Shown: positions 34,658 through 46,374 of the stretch, piece by piece | Position numbering within the stretch: the stretch's first letter is position 1 | Layout of the letters: every line of letters starts with the position of its first letter | DNA from: Spirodela intermedia | Lineage: Eukaryota > Streptophyta > Magnoliopsida > Alismatales > Araceae | Assembly (NCBI GenBank): GCA_902729315.2 | Contig: LR746270.1 | Location: forward strand, 5,210,221 to 5,274,220 | Direction of reading: 5' to 3' | DNA length: 64,000 nucleotides | Position numbers and translations under genes: made by a program | The notes under the pieces: model-generated | Seen by the model: the letters and a program-made list of their open reading frames with translations, nothing else | Databases searched by the model: none | Told to the model about the DNA's origin: nothing

Positions 34658-34704
34658 ACCGCTGGAATTCAACCAACCGGCCACATCAAACTCAGATACC
34701 CTCC

Positions 34705-34750
34705 CTTCCTCTTCCTCTTCCTCTTCCTCTTCATCTTCATCTTCATCTTC
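34705..34750 (+). repeat. (CTTCCT)n/(CTTCAT)n microsatellite in 3' UTR of zinc-finger gene
   Basis: A hexanucleotide-like tract shifts from CTTCCT to CTTCAT units, beginning about 50 nt after the stop codon. Confidence 0.9.
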
Positions 34751-34799
34751 TACGTTCGAGCGTTCATCTCGCGGGATAATTTCCTATTTTTTCATTAAA

Positions 34800-35535
34800 T
34801 TATGCCATGTTTATTCCAACCGCGGATTTATCATCGACGGCGACGGCCCCCCCGGTCAGGCGCCGCGGTGGGATCAACGGCGTTGACAACCGCCGCCTCC
34901 GCCGGCGGCGCCACCCCCTCCCCCAGCACGTGCGCCTACTTCGGGAAGCGCCTCGCCCTCTGCAGAGATTGCCTGCCGCCGTTGACAGAGCACCCTCTGA
35001 TATATCGATAAACAAGACACGTGTCGACACCCAGCTTTTTTGGAACCCGGATTATTAGCGAACCGTTATTTGGATTTGAAACTTATTCCCTCAATTATCC
35101 ATTAAACAAATTTAATTATATTCTCAGTCGGACGGTTATTCTGGCCCACAGCCCCAAATTTCATATTATTTTTTTTGGAATAAAAAACAAGAATTTGCTA
35201 AAAATATTTTTTACGCATTATTTATAATAATAATAATGTGAGAGGGAGGGAGGGAGGGAGAGAGAAAGAGCCTAGTAAGCTTTGCATACTTTCCCAAAAA
35301 AGCTTTCTCAATCTATCCAACGGTCAAACATCATAGAAAGAGAGCCTAATATTTGGAGCCTTCTCATGTGTACCTTGTTAATGGGCCAATTCTCATAGTG
35401 ATATGACCCATTAGCCCACGAGAGAGAGAGAGAGAGGTGGGAAATTCACAAGCCAATTATTGACCTTGATAAAAGGTCAACGCCACCGAAGATAGAAAGG
35501 AGAGTTTTGCCATTTTCCGTTGACAGGGAGCCTAG
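34800..35535. other. Intergenic, convergent 3' ends; GC-rich island then (GAGG)n/(GA)n
   Basis: 34,830-35,000 is GC-rich with open frames on both strands, but no domain or homologue was recognised. 35,236-35,270 has (AGGG)n/(GA)n and 35,421-35,437 is a (GA)n tract. The segment lies between the 3' ends of the zinc-finger gene (plus) and the transporter gene (minus). Confidence 0.6.
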
Positions 35536-37102
35536 CTACACCTCCGGCGGTGCCGGCCAATCTCGGGCGGCCCTCGATCTGGAGGCGTCAATCTTGGCGT
35601 TGACCTCTGCCACAACGAGCCTCGTCAGCAGGAGGCCGGCGACGAAGGCGGCGGCCATGAGCATCTCGAACACGTCGCTCCAGCTTCTGCGGGATACGTA
35701 GCCCGCCATGAGCGGCCCCAGCGCCGCCCCCACGGAGCCGGTGCCGTCGATGATGGCGGTGACAGTGGCGAGGGCCCGGGAGTTCCCTTTCAGGGTGGCG
35801 GCGCCGCCGCCGGTGCCGAGGTCGGCGGAGACGGCGGTCGTGATGAGGGCGTAGGGGCCGATGACGAAGACGCCGGCAGCGAGCATAAGGGCGGCGTTGC
35901 AGAGGAGGGAGACGCCGCCGTAGATGCGGTAGAGGAAGAGGGCGGGGATGGCGCAGTAGGTGAAGCCGGCGGCGGTGATGGCGCGGGCCTCCAGCCGGTC
36001 GGAGATGTGGCCAGCGAGGATCCCGCCGGCGACCCCTCCGACGTCGAACAGCGTCGACAGGTTGGCGGCCACGGAGTCGGAGAGATACTCGCCGTCGATC
36101 TCTGCGAGCACCGAGGATTATCTTATCGTTAAAGGGAGAGAGAGAGGAAGAGAGAGAGAGAGAGAGAGAGAGGCTACCAGTCTGGTTGAGGTAGAAGGGG
36201 AGCCAGTAGAGGAAGGTGTAGGCTACGAGCTTAGAGAAGAAGAGGCAGAGGGCGAACTGAGCTACGCCGGGGATTTTCAAAGCTTCCATGAAACCCACCG
36301 CTCTCTCCTCTTCCTTCTCCTCCTCTCTCTCTCCCAGAAGAGCCTCCTTCCCCGGCGACTTCATCCCTTCATCTTCCCCCTCCCGAGAGGTCCTCGCAGC
36401 TTCAGGGCTCACGGGGAGAAACAGGAAGACGACCGCTGCAGCGGCGGCGATGAGGAATCCGGGGACGGCGAAGGACCACCCCCAGCCGTACTTCAGCAGC
36501 GCCGCCGCAATCAGAGACCCCATGATGTTCCCCACCGAGGTGTGGGCGTTCCAAATCCCCATGATCAGCCCTCTCTTGCTCTTCCCGCACCACCTCCCGA
36601 CCACCGCCACCACCGTCGGCCACCCCGTCGACTGGAACACTCCGGCGAGCATCTGCACCACCAGGTAGTAGGAGAAGCTGTGGATGTTCAGCCAGTAGCC
36701 GGCGCCGGAGAAGAAGGTGAACAGGCCGGTGCCCGCCATTCCCACTGCCAGGAACTTCCTCAGGTCGAGACGGTCCCCCAGGTGGCCGGCGAGGAAGATC
36801 CCCAGAGAGTAGACGGAGAGGAAAGCGACGTCGATCTCGCCGAGCATGGCGGTGCCTTCGGGGAGGTCGAACGGGGCCCAGCCGCAGCCGCCGCCGCCGG
36901 CGGAGCAAGGCTCCGGCGAGTCGGGGAGAAGGACGGTCTTCACGATGCTGGTGGTCTTCCTGGCAGCGTGGTAGCAGGCGTAGGAGAGGAAGGTGAGGAA
37001 GAGGACGATGGCCTGCTGGGTTCTGAAGCTGAGCACGGAGCCACTGGCCCGCTCGAGGAAGCGGATTCCGGGTGCTTTGCTGGCATCTCCATGAGAGCCC
37101 AT
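35536..37102 (-). CDS. Glycerol-3-phosphate transporter (G3Pp, MFS organophosphate:phosphate antiporter)
   Basis: Coding exons are 36,178-37,102 and 35,536-36,101 (minus), split by a 76-nt GT-AG intron; total 1,491 nt, 496 aa. It is a 12-helix MFS protein of the GlpT/G3Pp group. The conserved [12 protein letters not shown] follows TM1 (residues about 44-55). [31 protein letters not shown] spans TM2 and the loop 2-3 signature. [16 protein letters not shown] and [16 protein letters not shown] come next, then a charged central loop rich in Glu. In the second half [37 protein letters not shown] is nearly diagnostic. The family exchanges glycerol-3-phosphate for phosphate; several Arabidopsis members respond to phosphate starvation. 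I chose ATG 37,102 because the upstream in-frame ATGs (37,141, 37,132) fall in a clear 5' UTR intron (37,127-37,229). GC3 is very high. Confidence 0.95.
36102..36177 (-). other. 76-nt CDS intron of the G3P transporter with internal (CT)n
   Basis: Sense strand: GTAGCC, then a (CT)n array (plus-strand GA, about 36,133-36,172), then CTTTAAC as a branch-point candidate, ending GCTCGCAG. The array fills over half of this minimal intron. Confidence 0.85.
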
Positions 37103-37126
37103 GGAGTCTTCTTCCTCGAGCTCTCT

Positions 37127-37229
37127 CTGCATGCACGACATGAAAGAAGAAGAGCATCGGATTACATTAGAGAGAGAAAAAGGAGAGAGAGAGAGAGAGA
37201 GAGAATCTGCTTCCCTTTGGGAAACTTAC
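37127..37229 (-). other. 5' UTR intron of the G3P transporter
   Basis: Sense strand: TG|GTAAGTTT donor and TGCATGCAG|AGAGAG acceptor, 103 nt, with a (CT)n tract at about 37,184-37,204. It removes two in-frame ATGs, leaving ATG 37,102 as the first start. This is a prediction from splice-site quality. Confidence 0.75.
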
Positions 37230-38149
37230 CAGAGCGGGAGGAGGAAGAAGAAGCAGGAAGTTTTCCTCCTCCCTCTTCCTTCTCTCTCCCGGCTTCCTCC
37301 TCCAGCTGGAAGAAAGCGAGCAGGAGAAGAAGAAGGGAAAGGGTAAGGCGGCGTGGACTTCTCGAGGAAGCAGACCCACTCCATTCGGAGTATGCGACGC
37401 CCCCCCAAAAGCTCTGTCCTTTCTGGGAGATAATCCTAATTGGATAATCGCCGTCGCCTTCCGCAGTTTTCGCATTGAATGCATGCGACTCGCGAGGTCT
37501 CATCGAACCCGACTCGGAAGCTTGCGACTCGGATTCGAACGAGTTATCGGGATCGATTAGGAGTGGAGCTCTCCGTCCGGACTCGGATAACGATGACGGG
37601 GAAGGGACAAGGACCCGCGAGTGCGGCGAGGTCAATGTCGACCCGCTAGAGTCCGTCATACGCCACGGGTGAGAGCGAACGGGGCAGCCTAGGGCGAGAG
37701 AGCGAGAGAGAGAGAGACGGGAGGGCGGGCGATGCCCGTGGACAACCGTTATTTCTGTGGTCTGAATCGTTTCTCCTTCTCAATTCAGAAAATAGTCAAC
37801 CTCACCGTCTCCAATCATGACGAAGAGCCGGGAAGGATTTCAGACGACGACGAAGAATAAGGTCCAAAATAAATAAAAATCTGACTTTTCCCCAGGGGCC
37901 CAGCTGCGTCGAGCTTTTGCCGTCCCTTAGAGAGAAGCCCAAGAAAGGTACTGAAGTAAAGAGGAGAGAGACAGAGAGAGTCAAATCGCCATCAACCTGC
38001 AAATAGCCCTAAAAATCAACGAAAAATAAGTTAACCAGCGGAGAATTCTGACTAAATAGTTCGAGGGTGGAGGGGCGGCACCCGCGACTTCACAACTACC
38101 GGAATCGAAGCTCCACGGAGATCCAGGTGGTTTTCCCCGGGGGCGGCGA
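37230..38149. other. Promoter/leader of the G3P transporter and 3' flank of the VAP27 gene
   Basis: The first part (to about 37,400) is pyrimidine-rich on the minus strand and probably leader. A GA tract (about 37,698-37,716) follows. No further gene was recognised; open frames here are low-complexity. Confidence 0.5.
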
Positions 38150-40791
38150 TCACTTCTTCAGGAAATAGCCCAAGATGATCCCCACAACCGCCATCAGCGC
38201 CACGAACACGGGTGAGAAACCTCGCCCCCTCTTTCTACCTGATTCCCGCCGCAAAAACTCCTGCAACAAGCGAAGAACACGAGCTAATCAGCCCCAAAAA
38301 CACCAGAACAGCTGCACGTGTACGCATATGTCACTGCGGATGGGGATTCTGATGAGATCTGAGGAGATAATTTCGGTTAATCACCCTCATTCTTTTGAGT
38401 CAGGAACTATATAGGGCATCCATCCGACAAGGTTCCCAGGATCTCGGAGGAACAGAATGACATGAGCTGCCATCTTTTGAGGCTGTCATCACCCATAATC
38501 TCTCTTCTCTCGATCCGGTCAAATGGGTAGCTGGAAATAGATGATACGGATGAGGGGAAAGCTGAAGAAACAAACACCCTAATCAGGCTCAAGGACTATA
38601 GGGCATCCATCCAACAGGGTTCCCAGGATCTTGGAGGAACAGAATGATATCAGCTGCCGTCTTTTGAGGCTGTCATCACCCACAATCTCTCTCCTCTCGA
38701 TCCGGTCAAATGGGTAGCTGGAGATCATGATACGGATGAGAGGAAGACTGTACACGATAGAAGGCAAGAACAGTGTGGGGTGGTAGTCCCCTCCGCAGGC
38801 CAGGGAGAGGAGAGCCTGAGAGCAGATAAAGCCTTCTCCCATGACAGTGAGGAGGAACAAAAGGCTTACGCAGAAAAAGAGTCAACGGCGATGGCCCATA
38901 AATAGAAAAATAAATAAAAAAACAAATACATCTTTAGATATAAACAGATTGCAAGAATCCTCACCAGTTCTTGGGAAAGCTTATTATTCAGCTGGATGAC
39001 GGAATTCTTCTCATCAGTCAGCTTTGAAATCAGGGCCAGAGACTGAGGCACGGATTAAACAAATATTAGCTACAAAATAACGACGTTGACTTTTCAGAGT
39101 AAATCCCGGTATTTCTAGTCAGCCAGTGAAGCATGAAATTTCGAGAAAAAAAATGGCCCGCAGCGCTAATATTTTAAATCCGTCTTCTAGCGAAGCATAT
39201 GCGACTGCCACTGCATTCAAACGACGAGTTCAAGTCAAAGTTCTGGGAAGAATCGTTGGACAGGTAATGATGTAGATGACTAAACAACCGACTGCCAGCT
39301 AGCCTCTTTCCGTACGACGCCCAGACAAATTAAATTTATTTAAAATGTGAAATCATGCTATTTAAGATAAATACGTGGATTTTATTTTTTTTAGAATTTC
39401 TGTTCCATATTGGCTAGAATGTTTTCATCTTATTTTTAAATACTTTTTTTCAATATGGGAGGGAACTAAGATAGTGAGAAACAACGCAAAAATGTTGAGT
39501 TTTTAGCAGCAAAAGTCAACGTTCACAGAGATTCATCCCACTTCCTCCCCCTCCCCACCCATTCAGAATCTCACCAAAGGAATTTACCCTCGGAAGAATT
39601 ACCCAGAGTCAATCCTCAATGCTGCTCCGCGAAAAGCTTTTGAGTAGGGAAAGATCGATCCAGGGAAAACGAAAGCAACAGAAACCCAAACAGGGTCAAC
39701 GCAGTCATACGTTGACCAAAGCGCCAGAAATAACGAAAAAAAGTGGAGAATTTTACCTCGGTTGAGTTTTCTTGTAGATAGGATGGTGCCCTTGAAACCT
39801 GCGGCAATTCCGACAACCATCGTCAGCCACCGCTTCCTTCCCAGAAACCAACCCCAAGAAAGATGCTCACCGCAGCCTTTTCTGAAGAGCTCAGCGCGCC
39901 ATTTTCAGAAAGCGAAGCCCTGGGAGAGGATTCCTCAGATCCCTCTCGAACAGGAGACGGCGGCTTAGGCGGAGGCACAAGGACCACCCTCAATTTGAAC
40001 TCCTCCGCATGATTCCCCGATTCCTTCGTGAACTGCACAGAAAACCGGCCTCACGTTGGTCTCCGCCGCTGCAGATGGCATCATGCAAGCCCATGATCAC
40101 AGCAAAATTAGGGCAGAAGAAGAGAAATTACCATCTCTGAGGTTATGTCCTTGACGGTGGTAACCGAGCCTGCGACGACACTTTGGACGAGGAACTTGTC
40201 CCTACACTGCATGTCGGCGGGAGCATCTTTCTGTGCCTGCATTGTCACTGGCAAGCCACCAGAACGAACAGCAATGGAAGAGATTCATTCCAGCCGTAGA
40301 AGGATCAACAGCTCTGCGAGACAGGGAAGAACAGGGAGAGAGAGAGAGAGAGAGATACCGATGATGTCGCATGTCGAACGAGGCCGCACGATCCCGGTGT
40401 TCGGCCGAACGCAGTATTTCTTCGGATTCGTCGTCTTGACCTAGACGAGCAGTGGCAAAATTTGGGAAAATGTTGCTGGATCAGAAGGCAAGAACTCCTA
40501 GGGTTTGCGAGAAGCGAGAAGGAGGGGGGGGGGGAGTCTGCAATGACCACCTTGAAGCAAACATGCTCGTCCGTCTTGTTGGAGAGCTGGAGGGAACACG
40601 AGATCTGCTTCTTCAGTTCGACTTCTCCCACACAAAGCAGGAAATCAAATCAAAACCCACACGAGGCATCAAATCTCCGAGCCCCAGATAGAGTGATGGA
40701 TCAGGTAGGGGAGGAGACAGAGGGCCGAGGATCGCTTACAGGGGAACCTGAGCTCCAGGGGTTCGATTCCAAGGAGCTCTCCGGCGTCCAT
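38150..40791 (-). CDS. VAP27-type vesicle-associated membrane protein (MSP domain), 8 exons
   Basis: Exons (minus): 40,740-40,791; 40,551-40,621; 40,359-40,440; 40,132-40,247; 39,871-40,032; 39,757-39,798; 38,965-39,042; 38,150-38,260. All are GT-AG and in frame: 714 nt, 237 aa, the usual VAP27 length. The MSP domain (about 1-115) opens with the typical GIEPLELRFPFELKKQISC. It holds the VAP consensus VKTTNPKKYCVRPNTG (42-57), which forms the FFAT-binding face. A Pro/Ser linker (about 118-165) leads to a short coiled coil (about 176-206) and a C-terminal TM anchor, FSPVFVALMAVVGIILGYFL (216-235), with a KK end. VAP27s are tail-anchored ER proteins that tether the ER to plasma membrane, endosomes and cytoskeleton. 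Intron 3 begins with a (CT)n run, and intron 7 holds a tandem duplication. Confidence 0.95.
38413..38745. repeat. Tandem duplication (187-bp offset) in VAP27 intron 7
   Basis: GGGCATCCATCC begins copies at 38,414 and 38,601. Both continue through GGTTCCCAGGATCT, GGAGGAACAGAATGA, CTTTTGAGGCTGTCATCACC and TCGATCCGGTCAAATGGGTA to GATACGGATGAG, about 145 bp of high similarity. The offset is 187 bp. The duplication does not touch the splice sites. Confidence 0.9.
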
Positions 40792-40827
40792 CTCGTTCGT
40801 CCTCGAACGGCGGCGAAAACAGCAGCC

Positions 40828-41019
40828 TCAGGGGGAGAACCGCGGGGGAGCTCCTGATCCAACCCACCGGGATGGGTCGCCACCGATCTCCCCCGAGAGT
40901 CGTCGGCGGAGAAGGAGAGCCTGCCTGGTTTTATTCCGAGCAAGGGAGGACGAGGAGGAGGAGGCGACGGCGGCGGCAATGGCGAAGGCATCGAACGGGG
41001 TGCGTGGGGTAGACGCCAC
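40828..41019 (-). other. Possible uORF upstream of VAP27
   Basis: A 63-codon ATG-initiated frame ends 37 nt before the VAP27 ATG. It is Ser/Arg/Gly-rich with no recognised domain. Whether it lies in the transcript depends on the unseen transcription start. Confidence 0.3.
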
Positions 41020-41084
41020 AGATTACCTCTGGTCCTCTTCCCTCTCTCCAGAAAATACCATCTCCTTCCAAAAACGCCTACCAA

Positions 41085-42476
41085 AAATTTATCCAGAAAT
41101 GCGCAGACTTTTTTTTCCTTCCAAGATCATAAGAACAGAGGAGGAGGATCTTCGATCTCCACAGAGTTGACCTTCTTCGGGAATTTCTCAGAGCTTTATT
41201 ACTCTTCCCGAAGAGAAAAAAATAATGGAAAAAGGCATGAAAATTAGGAAGCGATCGCGTGGGCTAGAAAAGCTCGACTCTTCCAAACCCATTAATCAAT
41301 TTGACTTTTTTTTTCAGATTATTCATCATTCAAGTAAAATCCGCTCACATGAAGCTGCCGAATAGATTCTCTTTTTTTATTTTTATCCACATTTCCGACC
41401 GACCGACTGGCACATTTAATGATTCTCTCTTCGGACTTTTCTCAGTGAGATCCAGCGCAATGGCTGCGACCACACACCCTCATTAATCAATGGACGGACC
41501 AAACTCTGAACCCAAGCTACACAGCGACGACCCACATCAAAAGTTTCAATTTTTATCAAATTGAAAATTTCCAGGGTGGACTTCTTGGCATCAGAATGGA
41601 GCCCGATCGCATTTCCACAGACAAAAGGGGCAAAGAACAGGCCCGACCTAGAACACACCCTTTGTGAGCTTCGATCTGGAGAGTGGAGACAACTATGAAC
41701 TTACCATTATACTGCACGAAACCAGGCATATATATAGATGCAATATCCGAAGTGGGCAGATACAAGAAATTCACACCAGGAGAGGGGGAGGGGGGGGGGA
41801 AGTTGAGGAAGCTAAACATCTTCCTCATCGTTTCACACCAAGAACGATGGATCTTATCAGTAGACATCAAATGAAGCTGAATGAGACCCAGTGGGTGCAC
41901 ATCTGACAACATGATTCTTGTTTTTCCTCTAATTTTCTTCCCTAATTTTGTTGTGAATTCGGAAAGCAGCCAAGAGTTAGCAAAAGGAAACAATTTTCCA
42001 GAAACAGATCAAGAATGAGATCTAGCTCAGCTCCAGCATGTATGTATGTGGGGGGGAGGTTACCTTCTAAGCTGAAAACACGGGCATCATCGTGTCCCCC
42101 CGCGCAGCAACCTCACTCAAAGATTGGAAATCTTAGGTACAGCAAGAAATCATGACCGAAAGCAACTCCCAGGACATGTGGGTAAATGAAGCACAAAAAT
42201 TAGGGTTCTTACTGGTTTGGGAGATCTAAAAAAAAAAAAAAAAAAAAGGAAAAGTTTGAAGGGGATAATCAAACCTACCTGAAGCTTTTTGGGGGCCTCA
42301 AGGAGTGAAAGGAAGAGGGTAGGATTTTCAAAGGAGCTGTTAAATTGCAACACCAGGGTATCTGAACATGAGAACACAGGGTGCATATACCAGCTAAGAG
42401 AAAGGAAAAGAGACTACACGGTCTACCTCTTTCTTCAAAAAGCCCAGTCATCGCGTATCAAGCCGCTCTCATATGA
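41085..42476. other. Intergenic: VAP27 promoter and LUC7RL 3' flank
   Basis: No gene recognised. A 20-nt poly-A run lies at 42,228-42,247 and a G-run at about 41,788-41,799. Short open frames on both strands show no domain. Confidence 0.5.
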
Positions 42477-45400
42477 TCAGACTGGGCTTCTTGACCCCCT
42501 CCTGTGGCCATGCCTGGCTGGGGAGCGCGACCTGCTTCGCAGCCGGCCCCTTGCTCGAGGGAGGTCCCCGTATTGGCTGCGGTGCTTCTCTCTGCTGTAG
42601 TCCCTTCCATTCCTGTAACCATCCTGCTTCCATGAGCTCCCCCCTCCATCCCTGCTGCTCCCTCTCCACTCACGGTGCCTCTCCCTCTCGTCCCTGTCTC
42701 GATACCGATCATGCTCATGATCCCTGTCCCTGTCTGGGTACCTATCCCTCCTACTCCTGTGTTCATTCTCCTTCTCCTTCAGCTTTCTGTGCTCCTCCGC
42801 TTCCCTCTCCTTGGCTAACCTCTCCTTCTCTTTTGCTTTCTCCTTTGCGGCCTGGAGATTTCATGTAAGCAAGGTTTTAGCTTCTCAAAACGGCGTCGGA
42901 TATTTTACCATTAAGGGCTTTAACCAGGCAGGGCGGAGTACCTTATGCTCGCTGATAAAATCTCGCACCATGCCATATCCGATGTGTTGTTTTCCGGTCA
43001 CATGCGCCTGGGTTCTCTCAGCAGCATCGTTCGCTACCAAGAAGGAGCCACATATTTCACAGAGTGCCATCTTCTTCTCTTGCGTAAGCATCAACATTTT
43101 GTCACCCGTTGACTGCTGGGTCAGAGCGTTTTTCTCAGCGTTTAACACGTCCACCTGTAAGAAAATGGCCCATTTAAAATAGCAACTCTTTCTTCCCTCA
43201 GAGATGATGATACAAAGAAAAACAATCACAGGAACAATCTGACGAAGCGGTACAGAACCTTCCGCATGAGTGCTTCGGCCTCATCAATCTTTCCAGCTTC
43301 CCCAAGGTTCTCAGCTTGTTCCAGCAACTTCTTTATCTTCTCCTCCAGAACGGATAGCTGTTCTGCTTTCTCTGTTGAGACAGGGGCGTGCGTGACAGTG
43401 ACTTCTTGTGCTAACCTCTCCCGCCCACGCTTAACCTTTCTGTCCAAATCCATTACCTGCAATGGACATGTGTTTAGAGAGGCTTTCTTCTGAGAGATGA
43501 ACATAATCTGAAGGAGAAGCTCACCAGCCTTTCACAAAATTGAGAAAGTTCAGCTTCAAACTTCAGCACATATTCATCGTGTCTTGGTGACTTCTCAAAG
43601 CTGAAATAACAGAAAGAAAATGCCCAAGACAAGCTATATTAGAAGAGGGCAATCATACATGTAAATTCTAGGGAATAAACCAGAAATTGGCCAAATACAG
43701 ATGAGGCATAAAAAATTGGGTTATTCCTACAATGTGTTGTGGCATCATTGTTTAAACTTCTTCACAAAGATGTTTTATCAAACATCTAGACTAAGAAATG
43801 CATGTTTCAGGCCATACTAGATTAGATACGTGCAAAAACTTCAGACAAAATATCCTGTTTAATGAACCTAAGATCAGAAAATGGAAACGTTGGTTGCAAG
43901 GGGAGAGGAGCAACCTTGCGAGATCAAATTCACTATATAATGCAAATACTTGTGAAAGGAAACGTTAGTAAGATCGTCCGCAATTAGCTGTCTCTTCCTC
44001 CCCACATTTGAAGTCTCTATGCACAGGACTTTTTTGCCTTGTAATATGGGGGGCAGCATACGAATTACTTGCATAAGCCTTAGGAAGAATCTAAGATATA
44101 CGAATAAATACAAGCAAAACTAATATTTGTGCATCATCAACCGTTCATTAGCAAGTGTGTGTGATGCAACCCGAGGTGTGGAGAAATATACACTGGAACA
44201 TGAGTAGTTTTTACACATTTACATGGTTCAATCATGAGGTTCCACATACAGAGAAAAATGAAGAATTAATTCTGATCACTGGTACCATCAATCATGGACA
44301 TGATTAGCTTAGAAAACTGGTAACGTAACCTGGTATAAATGGACGTTAAAGTAAATTTGAAACATCCAGCCATGATCCTAACACTCTATGAACATTAATG
44401 TCGGCTTGTTGCCTTTTGGTCCTTGGCCCCCTCAAATAAGAAAAACCATGCAGACGCCAAAATTCTTTAGTGCTAAAATACTTTATTGTTGGTATAAGAG
44501 GCCACCCATCAATTATGAACATTACACAAACATTTAAGAGGATGTCAAACCAATAAGAAAGATCCCGCTCAGTTTGAAAATTAAATTTCACGAAGGTGCT
44601 TCCTCAGGAGCGGCCACATCAAAATGAAAGAAAAAGCGAGTTTATCTGTAAAACTAAGATAAAAAAAAACAATAAGTTTATATTTTATAGAATCCTCAAT
44701 CTTCAGCCAACAACCTAGTCAATGCATCAGATAAATATTCACTTACCTTCAGAAACAGACTGTACACCGATTCCTTAAAGAAGGGCAGTACAACATTTTG
44801 ATAGCAAAAATACGTATATTAGGTTCATCTCTGGTACCAAGAAATTTCGATGTGACAGCGTCCCAAGATGGTTGAAGGGATACAGAGCAACAAAAATTCA
44901 TCTCCAAAATGCTACCAATAAGATGATTGCGAACATAATTCTTAGGCCAGGATGATCAGATTTATTGATGATATATGGGTACTCTCCATAGTTTAAAGCC
45001 GGTAAAAAAGGTTCAAAAAGCAGGAATTATCTTATGTCTGCTGGTTTATGATCCTAGTTACCATTCTGCACAATTATCTTAATGATATGACTGATTACCT
45101 TTTATACCCCTTTATTGGGAGACATCAATTTCCCCCTACAGTGTGCAGAGAACATACTCTTGAAGGCACTATAGGAAGCTGCCTACATTTATCATTAATA
45201 AGGCACAACGCCCTTCAATTAAATCGAGCATTTCAACGTAAATCATCCAAAAATGCTGCCTATAAGTCAGGACTCCAACAGAGAGTAGGACGCCCAGACA
45301 GTTGGATTAACTTTCAAAAAATCTGACTTTACATAAACATACTAAGCACAGTTTTCCTAGGGTAAGAATTAAACCTCCCATAGTTACATGTTACATCTGA

Positions 45401-46374
45401 TGAGAGCTTTAACTTAGTTACCTCGAGGGGAGGGATTGCATAACACCAGCCAGAAGAACTTTGAAAGTCTTATTTTAGCAAAGAATGCCAGAAATCCAGT
45501 TAAAATTTTCACCTAAATGAGGCAAATAAAACAACTTGCTTCAGAATATATCATCCAACAACTGATAAATAAAATAAAGTTTAGCTCAGCATTGGCTATC
45601 TTCAAGTAACGATCATTGATAGCCCTGAACACGATCCATGAAAAAGATGAAAATCGAGATTGAATGGGATAATATCCAGGAAACATCATTCCATCAAAAT
45701 AATGCACGCTTAAGTGATTAAAAATCCCTTTTAACCATATCTCATTACGGTGGGATGCCACCGCTAAAAGGGTAATCTTAAATTCACTCTTCACTCTTAA
45801 AGGAATTATTTTTTCAGCAACGACTGATAAATAAGGCGAATAGTCAGGAACTGTGTGGAAACATGTCTCATGATTGATGCCTATTCCAAGACCGTCTAGT
45901 GGAGAGCAATGAAAAAATTCAATACTGATGCACCGCAGGTCGGAATCTTCTTAGTTACCTCTCTTTCAACTTCTGGTCATGAATCTTCGGGCATGGTCCT
46001 GACAAAACACGGGCATCAGAAACTACGGATACGATAAAGAAAAACAGCAGCCAACTCAAGGGAAGAACGTGATTTTTTATAAGGGACAGAGAAACCCACC
46101 GAGATCACTCTTCGTGTTCACGAACAGATCATGCGGACAGAAGCGGACCATGAAAGGGCCACACACCTCTTTGTCGTCCCAGGACACCTCCTTGAACCCT
46201 TTCTTCTCTTCCTCCGTCAGATTACGAGCTGACAGACACCATCACCAAAGCCACCAAACATATCTAAACACCTGATGGATGACAACATTCGCAACGAACA
46301 AACAGAAGAAAGAATACAATCGAAACCTCACCTGAGCCCATGAGCTCATCTAGAAGAGCTCTCTGCGCATCCAT
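42477..46374 (-). CDS. LUC7RL: LUC7RL-type U1 snRNP-associated splicing factor, 7 exons
   Basis: Exons (minus): 46,332-46,374; 46,100-46,228; 45,959-45,998; 43,525-43,600; 43,259-43,456; 42,942-43,154; 42,477-42,851. All are GT-AG and in frame: 1,074 nt, 357 aa. It starts MDAQRALLDELMGSARN, the LUC7 N-terminal helix. The CCCH finger is C37, C45, C60, H64. A coiled coil follows (about 120-162). The second finger is C194, C197, H213, H219 within ALCEICGSFLVANDA and VTGKQHIGYG. From 234 the tail is Lys/Glu-, then Arg/Asp/Glu-, then Ser/Arg-rich, ending RRGSRSPV. LUC7 proteins sit in U1 snRNP and steer 5' splice-site choice. The DAQRALLDELMG start and MALCEICGSF block match the LUC7RL branch better than LUC7A/B. 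The ATG at 46,374 is chosen over an upstream in-frame ATG (46,464) because it gives the conserved N-terminus. Confidence 0.95.

Noticed and set aside
33504-34684. Long minus-strand frames (352, 277 and 239 codons) over the zinc-finger gene
   Set aside because: Arg/Ser/Pro-rich shadows caused by high GC3; the plus frame has two perfect C2H2 fingers.
34807-35058. Small protein in the GC-rich patch downstream of the zinc finger
   Set aside because: Overlapping frames on both strands, no domain, no conserved start; likely UTR/intergenic GC patch.
35588-37141. 517-codon uninterrupted minus frame as the transporter
   Set aside because: It runs through the 76-nt intron into the wrong frame; splicing restores the conserved [10 protein letters not shown] continuation.
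35960-37447. 495-codon open frame on the plus strand
   Set aside because: Antisense shadow of the GC-rich transporter exon; charged low-complexity product with no domain, while the minus strand encodes a clear MFS protein.
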